This document shows positions 1 through 8,079 of a stretch of 10,297 bases of DNA, piece after piece. Position 1 is the stretch's first letter; every line of letters begins with the position of its first letter. A program made the position numbers and the translations under genes. The DNA comes from Verrucomicrobiota bacterium. Lineage in GTDB: Bacteria > Verrucomicrobiota > Verrucomicrobiia > Opitutales > UBA2995. The stretch spans positions 1 through 10,297 of the forward strand of contig JAPUIL010000783.1 of the NCBI GenBank assembly GCA_027297085.1. The letters are read 5' to 3'. The notes under the pieces are model-generated. The model made no database searches. It was not told the DNA's origin and saw only the letters and a list, made by a program, of their open reading frames with translations.

Positions 1-2
1 TG

Positions 3-959
3 CTGTTGGCGCTGGTAACGGGACCGCATGGTTTTATTCATCCGGGGCTGATCTTTAAAACACTGGCAACAAAACTAGGAGCGGGTTCGGACACACTCAG
101 CCAGGACGCCATCATCGTGTGGAATCTTCGTTTACCAAGAATTTTGGGCGGGCTTTTTGTCGGCGCCAGCCTGGCTGTATCCGGAGCGGTCATACAAACG
201 CTTTTTCGCAATCCGTTGGCCGAACCTTTTCTGATCGGTATTTCCTCCGGAGCAGCCTTCGGAGCGGTATTAAGTATTACGCTTGGATTTTCATTCGCCG
301 GTTGGTCGGGTAACACCACCACATTGAGCTCATTTGCCGGAGGCGTAGGGGTAGCCTTTCTGGTCTACAATCTTTCCCGGCGCGGCAGAAGAATCGCCAT
401 GGCTACCCTGCTTCTAACGGGTATCGCCATTGGTGGAGTTCTGCAGTCGATTACCACCTTTCTTTTGCTTAACTACGAGCTACAGCAAATCCGTTCACTC
501 ATGGGCTGGATGATGGGTAGCCTGACTTTTGTTGGTTGGCCTCAACTTGGAATCCTGGCACCTTACTCGGTCCTGGGCATCTCGATGGCTTGGATATATT
601 TCCGCGAGCTCAATGTGCTAGCCGTCGGAGAGCAACAGGCTCAACACATGGGTGTTCAACTTGAACGCACGCGATTATTTCTCCTTACCATAGCTACCTT
701 ACTCGCCTCGGTCACGGTAGCGCTCTGCGGTATTATAGCATTCATAGGTTTAATGGTTCCTCATATGGTGAGAGCTATTATTGGGGCTAACCACAAATAC
801 CTCATTCCCGGAAGTGCTTTGGGAGGGGGGATCCTTCTAATCGTTGCCGATCTGGCGGCGCGAGTAATACGCCCAGGTCAGGAAATACCTATAGGGATCA
901 TCACCAGCATTCTGGGTGGCCTGTTTTTCGTGGCATTGGTTCAGGCAAAGCGTTTCTGA
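3..959 (+). CDS. FecCD/BtuC-family ABC transporter permease (5' truncated by the window edge)
   Basis: This is the inner-membrane permease of a type II ABC importer for cobalamin, haem or ferric siderophore. It would work as a dimer with a cytoplasmic ATPase and a periplasmic binding protein. Numbering from the TTG at 6, family hallmarks include WNLRLPRILGGLFVGASLA (39-57), QTLFRNPLAEPFLIGISSG (64-82), the ATPase-coupling region CGIIAFIGLMVPHMVRAIIG (241-260) and the closing segment IPIGIITSILGGLFFVALV (294-312). About 317 residues are visible against a usual 330-350. The frame is open to the window edge and the first membrane helix is incomplete, so the true start lies upstream and the TTG is probably internal. 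No ATPase gene follows, so it must lie upstream or elsewhere. Substrate cannot be assigned: no cobalamin riboswitch or binding-protein gene is visible. The family call is very secure; the specificity is not. Confidence 0.93.
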   Translation: MLALVTGPHGFIHPGLIFKTLATKLGAGSDTLSQDAIIVWNLRLPRILGGLFVGASLAVSGAVIQTLFRNPLAEPFLIGISSGAAFGAVLSITLGFSFAGWSGNTTTLSSFAGGVGVAFLVYNLSRRGRRIAMATLLLTGIAIGGVLQSITTFLLLNYELQQIRSLMGWMMGSLTFVGWPQLGILAPYSVLGISMAWIYFRELNVLAVGEQQAQHMGVQLERTRLFLLTIATLLASVTVALCGIIAFIGLMVPHMVRAIIGANHKYLIPGSALGGGILLIVADLAARVIRPGQEIPIGIITSILGGLFFVALVQAKRF

Positions 960-1085
960 GCTTTTTCAAGCCATCGCCAGCGGCAAAAAGGACGCGTTGT
1001 CAAAAGAATGTAAACTTGCTCGTACAGGGCAGTAATCAATTTTCATTTTGATGTGAAAACTGCAAATAAGTTTTTCCTAAGTCCT

Positions 1086-1091
1086 TATACT
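1086..1091 (+). promoter_or_regulatory. Possible -10 element upstream of the DUF1302 operon
   Basis: TATACT, one mismatch from TATAAT, lies in the AT-rich part of the 269-base leader between the permease stop and the DUF1302 start. It is the best -10-like hexamer there. No good -35 sits at 16-18 bases: TTGATG at 1049-1054 is too far and TGCAAA at 1061-1066 is 19 bases away. A long leader of about 130 bases would follow. The gap and the change of function argue that the operon has its own promoter; this exact site is a guess. Confidence 0.25.
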
Positions 1092-1228
1092 AACAAAATT
1101 ATCCTGTTTCGTTAAATCCAACTGGCTGCTGATCCAGCCTACTCATTAACCGCTTTCAATTTCTTTTCCTTCTTAAGATCCTGCCGATCCAGAAGAGATC
1201 AGCCAGGAAGTGTCCAACCTGCTAAGAT

Positions 1229-3175
1229 ATGAAAAATAGTTCAATCTACTCTTGGTCCACTGGGTCAGGCATAGTATTCATCCTGCTGCTATTTCTGACC
1301 ACCTCCACTACGATACACGCTTTTTCGTTTGAAGTCGGCGAATTAAACGCCCAACTCGATACCACTTTTTCCATAGGCGGATCCTACCGCACTTCCAATC
1401 CTGATCCCGATTTTTTCGGACTGCCTAATGGCGGTAACCAATTTTCCATCAACTTGGACGACGGAAATCTCAACTATGAGAAGGGTTGGTTTTCCAAAGC
1501 GGTCAAAATGACCAACGACTTTGAACTGTCTGGCGATAGCGCGGGTGTTTTTGTTCGCCTGACCAGCTTCTACGATTGGGAGAACAAAGGCGGCGTCCGT
1601 TCGTTCCGTCCGTTAGGGAAAGAAGCTTTAGATAAAGTAGGAAGCGATTCCGAGTTTCTAGACGCATTTGTCTACTTCAATATCGACGCCGGCGATATTC
1701 CGATCGATCTGCGCTTCGGTAGCCAAGTCCTTAGTTGGGGTGAAAGTATTTTCATACAGAATGGCATAAATTCCATTAATCCGGTCGATGTAAGTAAATT
1801 GCGGATACCCGGAGCCGAGCTGAAAGAAGCCCTGAAACCAGTGCCTATGGTCAGCTTCAACATTGGCCTAACCGAGAACATCACACTTGAAGGCTTTTAC
1901 CAGCTGCGCTGGCAGGAGACAATCATTGACCCTCGTGGCACCTACTTCAGTACCAATGATGTTGTCAGCCGCGGATCCGACAAAATTTATCTCGGATTCG
2001 GTGCCATTCCAGAAGATGCTCCATTTGGATTCGTCCCACGCGGAAAAAACGTAGAAGCTTCAGACAGTAACCAGTACGGCCTGGCAATGCGCTTCCTCGT
2101 TCCCTCGTTAAACGATACAGAATTTGGCCTCTACTTGATCAAGTACCACAGTCGTACTCCTCTTGTGAGTGCAATCACACCCACCCAACACATCAATCCA
2201 GACCTCTCAGGTCCATTGACTCAAGTATTCCTGTTGGCAGGCATGGCGCCCGAAATGGCGGCACAACAGGCAGCTGGTCTTTGGGGATTGGCAACGGTTG
2301 TTCAAACCTATGGTCCAGGCGCTGTGCCTCCTGAACAACTCGCCATCCTGACCTCACCAGAGAGTCAAGGCGCTCTGGAAGCTGCAGGTCAATTCGCATT
2401 TTTCGAAGCAGCCGCAACCGCGCGTTACCAAGTAGAATACCCTGAAGAAATTACACTTTACGGAGCCAGCTTTAATACCGATATCGGAAATTCCGGGTGG
2501 ACGCTCCAGGGAGAACTTTCCTACCGCCCCGACCAACCCATGGCGTTGGACGATGTAGAAACTCTATACGCCGCCCTCTCCGCAATCAATCCAGATTTTG
2601 GACTGATCAATGGCTTTGGAAATTACTTCGGACGCCTGGGCGAACGCATCCAGGGATACCGCGAGAAGGACATGTATCAGTTTCAGATCTCTACCATCCG
2701 AGCCTTCGGACCCACCCTGGGCGCCGATCAAATGATCTTTGTAGCTGAAGCTGGATACACAAGTGTTCCAGGATTGAGCGACACAGGAATTCCCTTTGAC
2801 GGTCCGGGTACTATTACATCAGCGGATCCTCTTGCCACGGCATTCGGCATCCAGCCAGTCACTGAGCCTCTATCCGCCTTTGCCACGTCTTCCTCCTGGG
2901 GATACCGGGCCGTGGTTCAACTGGACTACAGCGACGTGTGGCATGGTATCAATGTCTCCCCGCTTCTTCAATTTGCCCATGATGTAAATGGTATTACTCC
3001 GAACCCAATTCTTAACTTCCGGGAAGGTCGTAAGTCCATGACCCTGGGCCTGTTGTTTGATTATCAGAGCAGTTGGTCTTCCGAGTTACTTTATACAAAA
3101 TTCTCGGGCGCGGGACGCTACAACTTATTAAGCGACCGTGATTTCATTACTACCTCGCTCAAATACTCTTTCTAA
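1229..3175 (+). CDS. DUF1302 family outer-membrane beta-barrel protein
   Basis: Predicted outer-membrane protein of 648 residues, typical for DUF1302. A signal peptide covers about 1-31, with hydrophobic GIVFILLLFLTTSTTIHA and cleavage near AFSFEV. Family hallmarks follow: the opening FSFEVGELNAQLDTTFSIGG, INLDDGNLNYEKG (74-86), FGSQVLSWGESIFIQNGIN (163-181), PVDVSKLRIPGAELKEALKP (185-204), YPEEITLYGASFNT (404-417) and the closing GAGRYNLLSDRDF (627-639). It ends in ...LKYSF; a C-terminal Phe with alternating hydrophobic residues is the usual beta-barrel assembly signal. Residues about 320-400 form an Ala/Gln/Leu-rich insert between strands. ATG 1229 is the first possible start because an in-frame TAA lies at 1223-1225; the Shine-Dalgarno is poor. 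It begins a four-gene run, 20 bases before the DUF1329 gene. DUF1302 function is not established; a pore or receptor for a hydrophobic molecule is inference. Confidence 0.92.
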   Translation: MKNSSIYSWSTGSGIVFILLLFLTTSTTIHAFSFEVGELNAQLDTTFSIGGSYRTSNPDPDFFGLPNGGNQFSINLDDGNLNYEKGWFSKAVKMTNDFELSGDSAGVFVRLTSFYDWENKGGVRSFRPLGKEALDKVGSDSEFLDAFVYFNIDAGDIPIDLRFGSQVLSWGESIFIQNGINSINPVDVSKLRIPGAELKEALKPVPMVSFNIGLTENITLEGFYQLRWQETIIDPRGTYFSTNDVVSRGSDKIYLGFGAIPEDAPFGFVPRGKNVEASDSNQYGLAMRFLVPSLNDTEFGLYLIKYHSRTPLVSAITPTQHINPDLSGPLTQVFLLAGMAPEMAAQQAAGLWGLATVVQTYGPGAVPPEQLAILTSPESQGALEAAGQFAFFEAAATARYQVEYPEEITLYGASFNTDIGNSGWTLQGELSYRPDQPMALDDVETLYAALSAINPDFGLINGFGNYFGRLGERIQGYREKDMYQFQISTIRAFGPTLGADQMIFVAEAGYTSVPGLSDTGIPFDGPGTITSADPLATAFGIQPVTEPLSAFATSSSWGYRAVVQLDYSDVWHGINVSPLLQFAHDVNGITPNPILNFREGRKSMTLGLLFDYQSSWSSELLYTKFSGAGRYNLLSDRDFITTSLKYSF

Positions 3176-3195
3176 ATTTATTATTCTGATATCCA

Positions 3196-4560
3196 ATGAA
3201 GCCTGTAATAAATACTCTGACACTTCTTGTGGGTGGTTTGATTTTGAGCACCCTATCAACTTTTGGAAAAGTTTCCCAGAATGAAGCCAACCGGTTAGGA
3301 AACGACCTCACCCCTCTTGGAGCTGAAAAAGCTGGCAATGCGGATGGCACAATTCCGGCATGGGAAGGTGGGATAACCCAAGCACCAGCTGGTTACAAAG
3401 TTGGCATGCATCATCCAGATCCATTCGCCGGTGACCGTCCACTTTATACCATTACTGCCCGCAACATGGGTCAATATGCGAACAAGCTAACAGAGGGCCA
3501 CAAAGCCTTACTGAACGCTTATCCGGACAGTTTTAAATTGCCAGTCTACCCTACTCGCAGATCAGCTTCAAACCCACAGTTCGTTTATGACCACACCAAG
3601 CGCAACGCTACTACAGGACAACTCACATCGGACGGAAACGGAATCAGTGGAGCTGTAATAGGAGCCGTCTTTCCTATTCCACAAAATGGGCAGGAAGTAG
3701 TGTGGAACCACTTAACTCGTTACCGCGGACAAAATGCCAGTAGGACGAGTGCCCAAGCTTCACCTACACGTTCCGGCAGTTATACTTTAGTGGAGATACA
3801 TGATAGTTTCTTGTTCAACTATGCCCTAAGTGGACAAACGGAGGAGAATCTCGACAATACCTTGGTCTACTATAAACAGAAAGTAGTAGGACCCGCCAGA
3901 CTCGCAGGTTCTCTGCTGGTTGTTCATGAAACCATTGACCAAATAAAAGAACAGCGCCGGGCATGGACATACAATGTAGGACAACGACGGGTACGCCGGG
4001 CTCCCAATGTCGCATACGACAACCCGGGAACCGCTGCCGACGGATTACGGACCAGCGACCAGCTCGATATGTATAACGGCGCCCTGGATCGCTACGACTG
4101 GAAATTGGTTGGCAAAGCCGAATATATCATCCCCTACAATTCCTACAAATTGCACAGCAACCAGATTAAGGTCGAAGATATATTAAAACCTATGCACATC
4201 AATCAGGACCTGACTCGTTACGAGCTTCACAGGTGTTGGGTGGTGGAAGCCACATTGAAACGAGGTACTCGCCACATTTACGCCAAACGCACCTTCTACA
4301 TTGATGAGGACTCCTGGCAAATAATGGTAGCCGATCAATACGATGGGCGTGGAGAGCTTTGGCGCGTCTCGGAAGGTCACTCGATCAATTACTACGATGC
4401 TTTGACTTTCTGGACTACACTCGAGCTGCATATGGATCTCTTTTCCGGCCGCTACAATGCCGTTGGTCTGGATAATGAGTTGCCCATGTATAACTTTGAG
4501 GCGAAATCCAAAGTGGGAGACTTTACCCCCGCGGCGCTGAGACGTGAGGGCTTGCGCTGA
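3196..4560 (+). CDS. DUF1329 family periplasmic protein (LolA/LolB-like fold)
   Basis: Predicted exported protein of 454 residues, the usual DUF1329 length. A signal peptide spans about 1-24 (TLTLLVGGLILSTLSTFG) without a lipobox Cys, so a soluble periplasmic form is expected. Conserved family blocks run throughout: RLGNDLTPLGAEKAGNADGT (33-52), YPDSFKLPVYPTRRSAS (109-125), FPIPQNGQEVVWNHLTRYRG (159-178), RAWTYNVGQRRVRRAPNVAY (255-274), DRYDWKLVGKAEYIIPYNSY (298-317), RYELHRCWVVEATLKRGTRH (341-360), KRTFYIDEDSWQI (364-376) and a terminal TPAALRREGLR. DUF1329 is classed with the LolA-like fold, which in LolA forms a hydrophobic cavity that carries lipid-modified proteins. A carrier role is therefore inferred, not shown. 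It sits 20 bases after the DUF1302 stop, so the two are almost certainly co-transcribed. No strong ribosome binding site precedes the ATG. Confidence 0.93.
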   Translation: MKPVINTLTLLVGGLILSTLSTFGKVSQNEANRLGNDLTPLGAEKAGNADGTIPAWEGGITQAPAGYKVGMHHPDPFAGDRPLYTITARNMGQYANKLTEGHKALLNAYPDSFKLPVYPTRRSASNPQFVYDHTKRNATTGQLTSDGNGISGAVIGAVFPIPQNGQEVVWNHLTRYRGQNASRTSAQASPTRSGSYTLVEIHDSFLFNYALSGQTEENLDNTLVYYKQKVVGPARLAGSLLVVHETIDQIKEQRRAWTYNVGQRRVRRAPNVAYDNPGTAADGLRTSDQLDMYNGALDRYDWKLVGKAEYIIPYNSYKLHSNQIKVEDILKPMHINQDLTRYELHRCWVVEATLKRGTRHIYAKRTFYIDEDSWQIMVADQYDGRGELWRVSEGHSINYYDALTFWTTLELHMDLFSGRYNAVGLDNELPMYNFEAKSKVGDFTPAALRREGLR

Positions 4561-4649
4561 GTCGCGGATTGATTGCTTTCTGGGTAATTTTGGAAGCATG
4601 ACTTTGACATTTCATAGAATCCCATCTTGCGTACTCTAGCAGTAACTTG

Positions 4650-5669
4650 ATGAGCTCCGAGATATTCGCATACACCAAACGCCAGCTACTATCCTTTGGG
4701 TGTTGCCTGGTAGGCATCCTGCTTCCGCTTCATTACTCAGCTTTTGCGGCTTCACCGGCCACTGAACGTTCGGAGCGCATGCGTCTATCGCCAAAGTCTC
4801 TATTACAGGATATAGCAGTTCTTGAATATGAGATCGTTGTAGTTGGAGAACGGGGACACATATTAAAAAGCAAAGACGAGGGTACTTCCTGGCGACAAAT
4901 TATTGCACCGACCAGAGCCTCATTAACCAGTGTGTTTTTCGTCGATAACCGCCATGGCTGGGCCACGGGACACTCGGGAGTAATATTAATGAGCTCAGAC
5001 AGCGGTGATAGCTGGACTCTGGTCTCCGATCCCGATCCCGAAATCAGTTACTTTGACATCCTTTTCGTGGACGAACAGAACGGGTATTTCGTGGGCGCTT
5101 ATGGCGAGATTGCTAAAACCACCGATGGAGCCAAAAGTCTGGAAAAGTTACGAATGGGCGAAGAGGAATTACATTTTTACGCCATTGAACAGAGTCCCAA
5201 TGGAAATCTTTTTCTAGCCGGAGAACGAGGCCAAATCTTTAAGTGGAGCAATCAGGATCGAGAATGGAGTAAACTCCATTCACCTTACGAAGGTTCATTA
5301 TTCGGCTTAATTTGTTTGGATGATGAAAACCTGCTAACTTTCGGATTGCGGGGTCATTTGTTCCGATCGGCTAATGCCGGAAACAGCTGGGAAAAAATTG
5401 AGCTGCATACAGAAGCCATAATAACGGCGGGTATCCGATTGTCCTCGGGCAACTTGCTTATCGCCAGTGTCACGGATCAGATCTTCATGAGCAGCGACGA
5501 AGGTCATACTTTTTACAAAATCGAACAACCGGGCATCGATGGAACGGTAGGAATCGCTGAAACTGCTTCCACTCATACCGTTCTATTCTGCGGAAGACAC
5601 GGGGTACTCTCTGTAGCAACCAATCTTCTTGAAGCTTCTCTAATGAAAGCTGAATCGGCCAATGAGTAA
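4650..5669 (+). CDS. YCF48/BNR-repeat beta-propeller protein, exported
   Basis: A 339-residue protein starting at ATG 4650; a TTG just before it in frame would add one residue, and ATG is preferred. Residues 1-33 form a signal peptide (basic YTKRQ, hydrophobic LLSFGCCLVGILLPLHYS, cleavage near AFA/AS). The rest is made of repeats with Asp-box (BNR) motifs: SKDEGTSW (74-81), SSDSGDSW (115-122), the degenerate TTDGAKS (157-163), SANAGNSW (240-247) and SSDEGHTF (281-288). Each ends a blade that starts with a G(E/H/L)xG turn such as VVGERGHI or LAGERGQI. This pattern matches YCF48/sortilin-type propellers. Ycf48 itself assists photosystem II assembly, but bacterial relatives beside DUF1302/DUF1329 genes have no proven role; a periplasmic scaffold or adaptor for the transporter is inference. 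It lies 89 bases after the DUF1329 gene and overlaps the RND gene by 8 bases, suggesting translational coupling. Confidence 0.88.
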   Translation: MSSEIFAYTKRQLLSFGCCLVGILLPLHYSAFAASPATERSERMRLSPKSLLQDIAVLEYEIVVVGERGHILKSKDEGTSWRQIIAPTRASLTSVFFVDNRHGWATGHSGVILMSSDSGDSWTLVSDPDPEISYFDILFVDEQNGYFVGAYGEIAKTTDGAKSLEKLRMGEEELHFYAIEQSPNGNLFLAGERGQIFKWSNQDREWSKLHSPYEGSLFGLICLDDENLLTFGLRGHLFRSANAGNSWEKIELHTEAIITAGIRLSSGNLLIASVTDQIFMSSDEGHTFYKIEQPGIDGTVGIAETASTHTVLFCGRHGVLSVATNLLEASLMKAESANE

Positions 5670-7998
5670 GCACATTGTGACTACAAAACTAAGTGAGTGG
5701 CTCTTCGGCCATCGCGGAGTGATCATTGGCCTGTTCGCGGCTCTTACATTGGTTATGGCTTGGTTTGCCATCAACACCAGGATCGACGCAAGTTTCGACA
5801 AACTGCTGCCACAAAACCACGAATACATTCAGACCTTTACCAAATACCAGGAACAGTTTGGCGGTGCTAACCGCATCATCATTGCACTCACGCTCGAAAG
5901 AGGTACCATATTTTCCAAAGACTATCTCAATCTACTCAAACAGGCCACAGATGAAGTTTATTTCGTACCCGGAGTGGATCGCGCCCAGGTAACATCAATC
6001 TGGACGCCCAACACACAGTTTGTGGAGATAGTAGAAGACGGTTTCTCCGGTGGTAATGTCGTGCCCGCCGATTTTTCCGGTTCGGCAGAAGACTTACTCA
6101 AAGTCCGCGAGAATATAATAAAATCTGGAACAGTCGGACTATTGGTAGCCAGCGATTTTAGCGGTGCCATCATCGCTGCGCAGCTCCAGGAAATTGATCC
6201 GCAAACCGGCGAGCGATTGGACTACCTGGAAGTAGCCGATTACCTGGAGAAAAACATACGGGAAAAATTTGAAGCCAAAGGCCTGCGGATCGGGCTAAAG
6301 GTGCGCATCATTGGATTTGCCAAAGTGATGGGCGATATAGGCGAGGGGGTCGCAAATGTCCTGTTCTTTTTCGCGATCTCATTCCTGATCACAGGAGTCC
6401 TTGTCTTGGTTTACAACCAATCTTTGAAGCTGACCGTTCTAACATTGGCAACCTCTCTGACAGCGGTCATCTGGCAATTAGGCTTGTTGAGAATCCTGGG
6501 CTACGGCCTCGATCCCATGTCCATTCTGGTTCCCTTTCTGGTGTTTGCCATTGCCATCAGCCACAGCGTTCAAATGGTGCGCTCATTTAGATCCGGTATT
6601 TTCAAGGGATATCCAAGCAAGAAAACTGCACGAGAAAGCTTCCAGCAATTGTTAGTACCGGGAGGGGCGGCTTTGATCACCGATACTATTGGCTTTGTAA
6701 CTATTCTCCTGATCGACATTCCCATTATTAAGGAACTAGCTGTCGCTGCCAGCCTGGGGGTCGCTGTTATCCTGTTTACGAACCTCTTCCTGCTCCCTCT
6801 CCTTCTCTCCTACCTGAATCTGCCTCCGAGTTATAAAAAAAGAATTCTAAGACGCAGAAAATATACCTTACCCATATGGGACCGCCTGGCTCATGTCTCC
6901 CGAGGCAAACCGGCGATACTCATTATTCTATTTGCCGTGCTCTTAGCCACCGTCGGACAGCAATTTGCCAGCAAAGTTAGAATTGGCGACTTGCAGCAAG
7001 GGGTACCAGAACTGAGGCCCTCCTCACGTTACAATCAGGACAGTTTTATCGTTACCAAAAAGTTTAATATCGGGGTCGACGTGTTAACTGTCATTGCTGA
7101 AACCGTACCTGATGGAGTCATCGACTACGAAGTAATGGAGCTGATCGATCGTTTTGCCTGGCATATGCAAAACGTCCGCAGTGTACAATCAGTGGTAAAT
7201 CTCGCATCCCTGGCTAAAATCTCCAACGCCGGCTGGAGTGAAGGGTATCCCAAATGGCAAATCCTTCCTCAGCATCCCGCTGTCATCGCGCAGGCAATAA
7301 GTCCGTTCGAACCCACAACGGGTCTCTATAACGAAGCAGGCAGCGTTATTCCAGTAATGATATATTTAAAGGACCACAAAGCTGATACTATCAACCGGGT
7401 TATCCAGGCCATTAAACTGTTTCGCAAAAACAACCCTTCTGAAAAAGTATCATTCGAATTGGCCAGCGGCAACATTGGGGTCATGGCCGCTCAGAATGAA
7501 GTAATCGCCAAAGCACAATTTCCCATACTTATGTATGTATTCGGAGCAGTCATACTCCTTTGTTTATTGACGTTCCGATCCTGGCGAGCAGCCCTCTGTA
7601 TTGTCCTGCCACTTGCACTGGTATCCATGCTTGCCTATGCGCTCATGTATCGACTCGGCATTGGATTAAAGTCAAACACCTTGCCCGTGGTCGCACTGGG
7701 AATCGGTGTAGGAGTGGACTACGGCATCTATCTTTTTGCCCGGATGCAAATTTACCTGGAACAAGGTAATTTCTTCGAAGATGCCTTGCGCCATGCTCTG
7801 AAACGCACTGGCAGTGCGGTGATGTTTACCGGGGTCACTCTAGCCCTGGGAGTATCTACCTGGATCTTTTCGTCCCTTAAATTCCAGGCCGACATGGGCA
7901 TCTTGCTCACCTTCATGTTCATACTGAATATGCTAGGAGCCATCTTCCTGCTTCCAGCCATTGCCCGCTGGTTATATCCGCACCATTTTACGAGGTAA
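5662..7998 (+). CDS. RND superfamily transporter, MMPL type
   Basis: A 778-residue inner-membrane protein with two-fold internal repetition. One helix lies at about 18-37, a large periplasmic domain at 38-228, five helices between 229 and 385, then a helix at 417-435, a second periplasmic domain at 436-617 and five helices between 618 and 768. This gives twelve helices, the RND/MMPL plan without the larger size of drug-efflux AcrB (over 1,000 residues). The second half carries the expected helix-4-like motif VALGIGVGVDYGIYLFAR (677-694), whose Asp686 is a likely proton-relay residue. The matching first-half segment is PFLVFAIAISHSVQMVRSF (291-309), with Ser-His in place of Asp, a pattern I recall from RND proteins beside DUF1302 genes. 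Relatives of this size move lipids, as MmpL proteins and HpnN do, so lipid or hydrophobic cargo is plausible but unproven. The ATG overlaps the end of the propeller gene. Confidence 0.92.
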   Translation: MSKHIVTTKLSEWLFGHRGVIIGLFAALTLVMAWFAINTRIDASFDKLLPQNHEYIQTFTKYQEQFGGANRIIIALTLERGTIFSKDYLNLLKQATDEVYFVPGVDRAQVTSIWTPNTQFVEIVEDGFSGGNVVPADFSGSAEDLLKVRENIIKSGTVGLLVASDFSGAIIAAQLQEIDPQTGERLDYLEVADYLEKNIREKFEAKGLRIGLKVRIIGFAKVMGDIGEGVANVLFFFAISFLITGVLVLVYNQSLKLTVLTLATSLTAVIWQLGLLRILGYGLDPMSILVPFLVFAIAISHSVQMVRSFRSGIFKGYPSKKTARESFQQLLVPGGAALITDTIGFVTILLIDIPIIKELAVAASLGVAVILFTNLFLLPLLLSYLNLPPSYKKRILRRRKYTLPIWDRLAHVSRGKPAILIILFAVLLATVGQQFASKVRIGDLQQGVPELRPSSRYNQDSFIVTKKFNIGVDVLTVIAETVPDGVIDYEVMELIDRFAWHMQNVRSVQSVVNLASLAKISNAGWSEGYPKWQILPQHPAVIAQAISPFEPTTGLYNEAGSVIPVMIYLKDHKADTINRVIQAIKLFRKNNPSEKVSFELASGNIGVMAAQNEVIAKAQFPILMYVFGAVILLCLLTFRSWRAALCIVLPLALVSMLAYALMYRLGIGLKSNTLPVVALGIGVGVDYGIYLFARMQIYLEQGNFFEDALRHALKRTGSAVMFTGVTLALGVSTWIFSSLKFQADMGILLTFMFILNMLGAIFLLPAIARWLYPHHFTR

Positions 7999-8027
7999 AA
8001 GAAGAGACCGGCCGATCCAAGTCCCTT

Positions 8028-8079
8028 CCCGGCTGCACCGGGTCGTAGCTTTAAATCCCGCGAGAAAGCTACTTATTTT
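8028..8079 (+). terminator. Probable terminator of the DUF1302-RND operon, two tandem hairpins
   Basis: Thirty bases after the RND stop, CCCGG-CTGCA-CCGGG (8028-8042) forms a short GC-rich hairpin. It is followed at once by GTAGCTTT (8045-8052) and its exact complement AAAGCTAC (8065-8072), with a 12-base loop. The second stem leads directly into TTATTTT (8073-8079). The stem and T-rich tail fit rho-independent termination, although the second stem is moderately AT-rich and its loop is long. Confidence 0.5.

Noticed and set aside
945..985. Short stems around the permease stop (AAAGC/GCTTT and CTTTTT/AAAAAG) as a terminator
   Set aside because: The stems are short, AT-rich and mutually exclusive, and one overlaps the stop codon; there is no clear stem followed by a T tract.
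4183..4599. A 138-codon minus-strand open frame over the end of the DUF1329 gene
   Set aside because: The plus strand encodes conserved DUF1329 blocks across the same bases; the minus-strand product is unlike any family I know.
4604..4620. TTGACA (4604-4609) and TAGAAT (4615-4620) as an internal promoter before the propeller gene
   Set aside because: The two hexamers are only 5 bases apart and neither has a partner at 16-18 bases.
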